Part shown: positions 63,806-64,000 of the stretch, piece after piece
Numbering within the stretch: position 1 is the stretch's first letter
How the letters are laid out: the number at the start of each line of letters is the position of its first letter
NCBI GenBank assembly: GCA_013398015.1
Contig: VZRR01007674.1
Coordinates: 46,891-110,890 of the forward strand
Source of the DNA: Oreocharis arfaki
Lineage: Eukaryota; Chordata; Aves; Passeriformes; Paramythiidae
Length of the DNA: 64,000 nt
Reading direction: 5' to 3'
Notes under the pieces: generated by a model
Told to the model about the DNA's origin: nothing
Databases searched by the model: none
What the model saw: only the letters and a program-made list of their open reading frames with translations
Position numbers and translations under genes: made by a program

Positions 63806-64000
63806 CCTCGCACATCGCGCGTTGCCCCCCGACCGGGCCGGCTTAGCCACCGAACCCTCACGGGCTCCGGCACCGCCGCAGAACCCGGTCCCGGAACGGC
63901 GCGGGGACCGCCTGCTGCCGGGGTGGACGCTGCCAGCTCGGCCTCCCCCGCTCCGCCCGGAGCCGCCAGCCTTCCCCCGGGATGCGCTCCGGCAGCGCCG
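63799..64000. promoter_or_regulatory. Very CpG-dense segment, start of a CpG island cut by window end
   Basis: I count about 30 CpGs in the last 200 bp, by far the densest stretch in the window. GC-box-like CCCGCTCCGCCC lies near 63948. An ATG at 63982 in GGGATGC context begins a short frame (Met-Arg-Ser-Gly-Ser-Ala...) running off the window, but nothing identifies a protein. It is a likely promoter or first exon of a gene beyond the end; direction is unknown. Confidence 0.5.

Noticed and set aside
1..64000. CRISPR arrays, operons, phage or bacterial genes
   Set aside because: Repeats present are short vertebrate-type minisatellites without unique spacers of constant length. No ribosome binding sites, operon layout or prokaryotic protein families are seen.

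Overview
The window looks like non-coding DNA from a vertebrate nuclear genome, most likely a bird. The evidence is GC-rich, CpG-variable sequence; very few recognisable transposons, with one degraded CR1 LINE fragment near 40 kb; many short minisatellites; and single-N or four-N assembly gaps. No bacterial, phage or organelle gene organisation is present. CR1 also occurs in other reptiles, so the bird call is inference. No locus could be named.

I found no protein-coding gene, tRNA, rRNA or known microRNA that I can defend. Long open frames occur on both strands at once because stop codons are rare in this GC-rich DNA. The longest of them run through tandem repeats or proline/glycine/alanine-rich low-complexity sequence, and none shows a domain I recognise.

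The clear structure is an alternation. GC-rich stretches of about 0.3-3 kb, rich in CCCAG/GCAGC-type words, are interrupted by about 50 compact AT-rich islands of 60-660 bp. The islands carry TAATTA, ATGCAAAT, ATCAAAG, RUNX, TEAD, FOX, MEF2, AP-1, RFX and NR5A-like words. This is the usual look of candidate conserved non-coding elements (enhancers) in an intron of, or a gene desert beside, a developmental regulator. Conservation itself cannot be seen from one sequence.

Region by region: 0-9 kb holds islands near 1.4, 1.9, 3.4, 4.5, 4.8, 5.7 and 8.9 kb. 10.8-11.2 kb holds a GGTCA-rich minisatellite followed by an 81-bp perfect duplication with a single N at its seam. 13.4-16.9 kb holds several islands, a 42-bp minisatellite and a homeodomain-type dyad. 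17.5-29.8 kb has CpG-rich patches and mid-size islands. 30-41 kb is mostly GC-rich, with 20-bp and 18-bp minisatellites and the CR1 remnant. 41.0-43.4 kb pairs a strong island with two CpG-rich stretches. 43.9-51.8 kb is island-dense. 53-55.6 kb contains a poly(A) tract with an N. 57-61.7 kb contains the longest island (59.69-60.35 kb). The last about 215 bp begin a very CpG-dense island cut by the window end, the best candidate for a promoter of a gene lying beyond the window.
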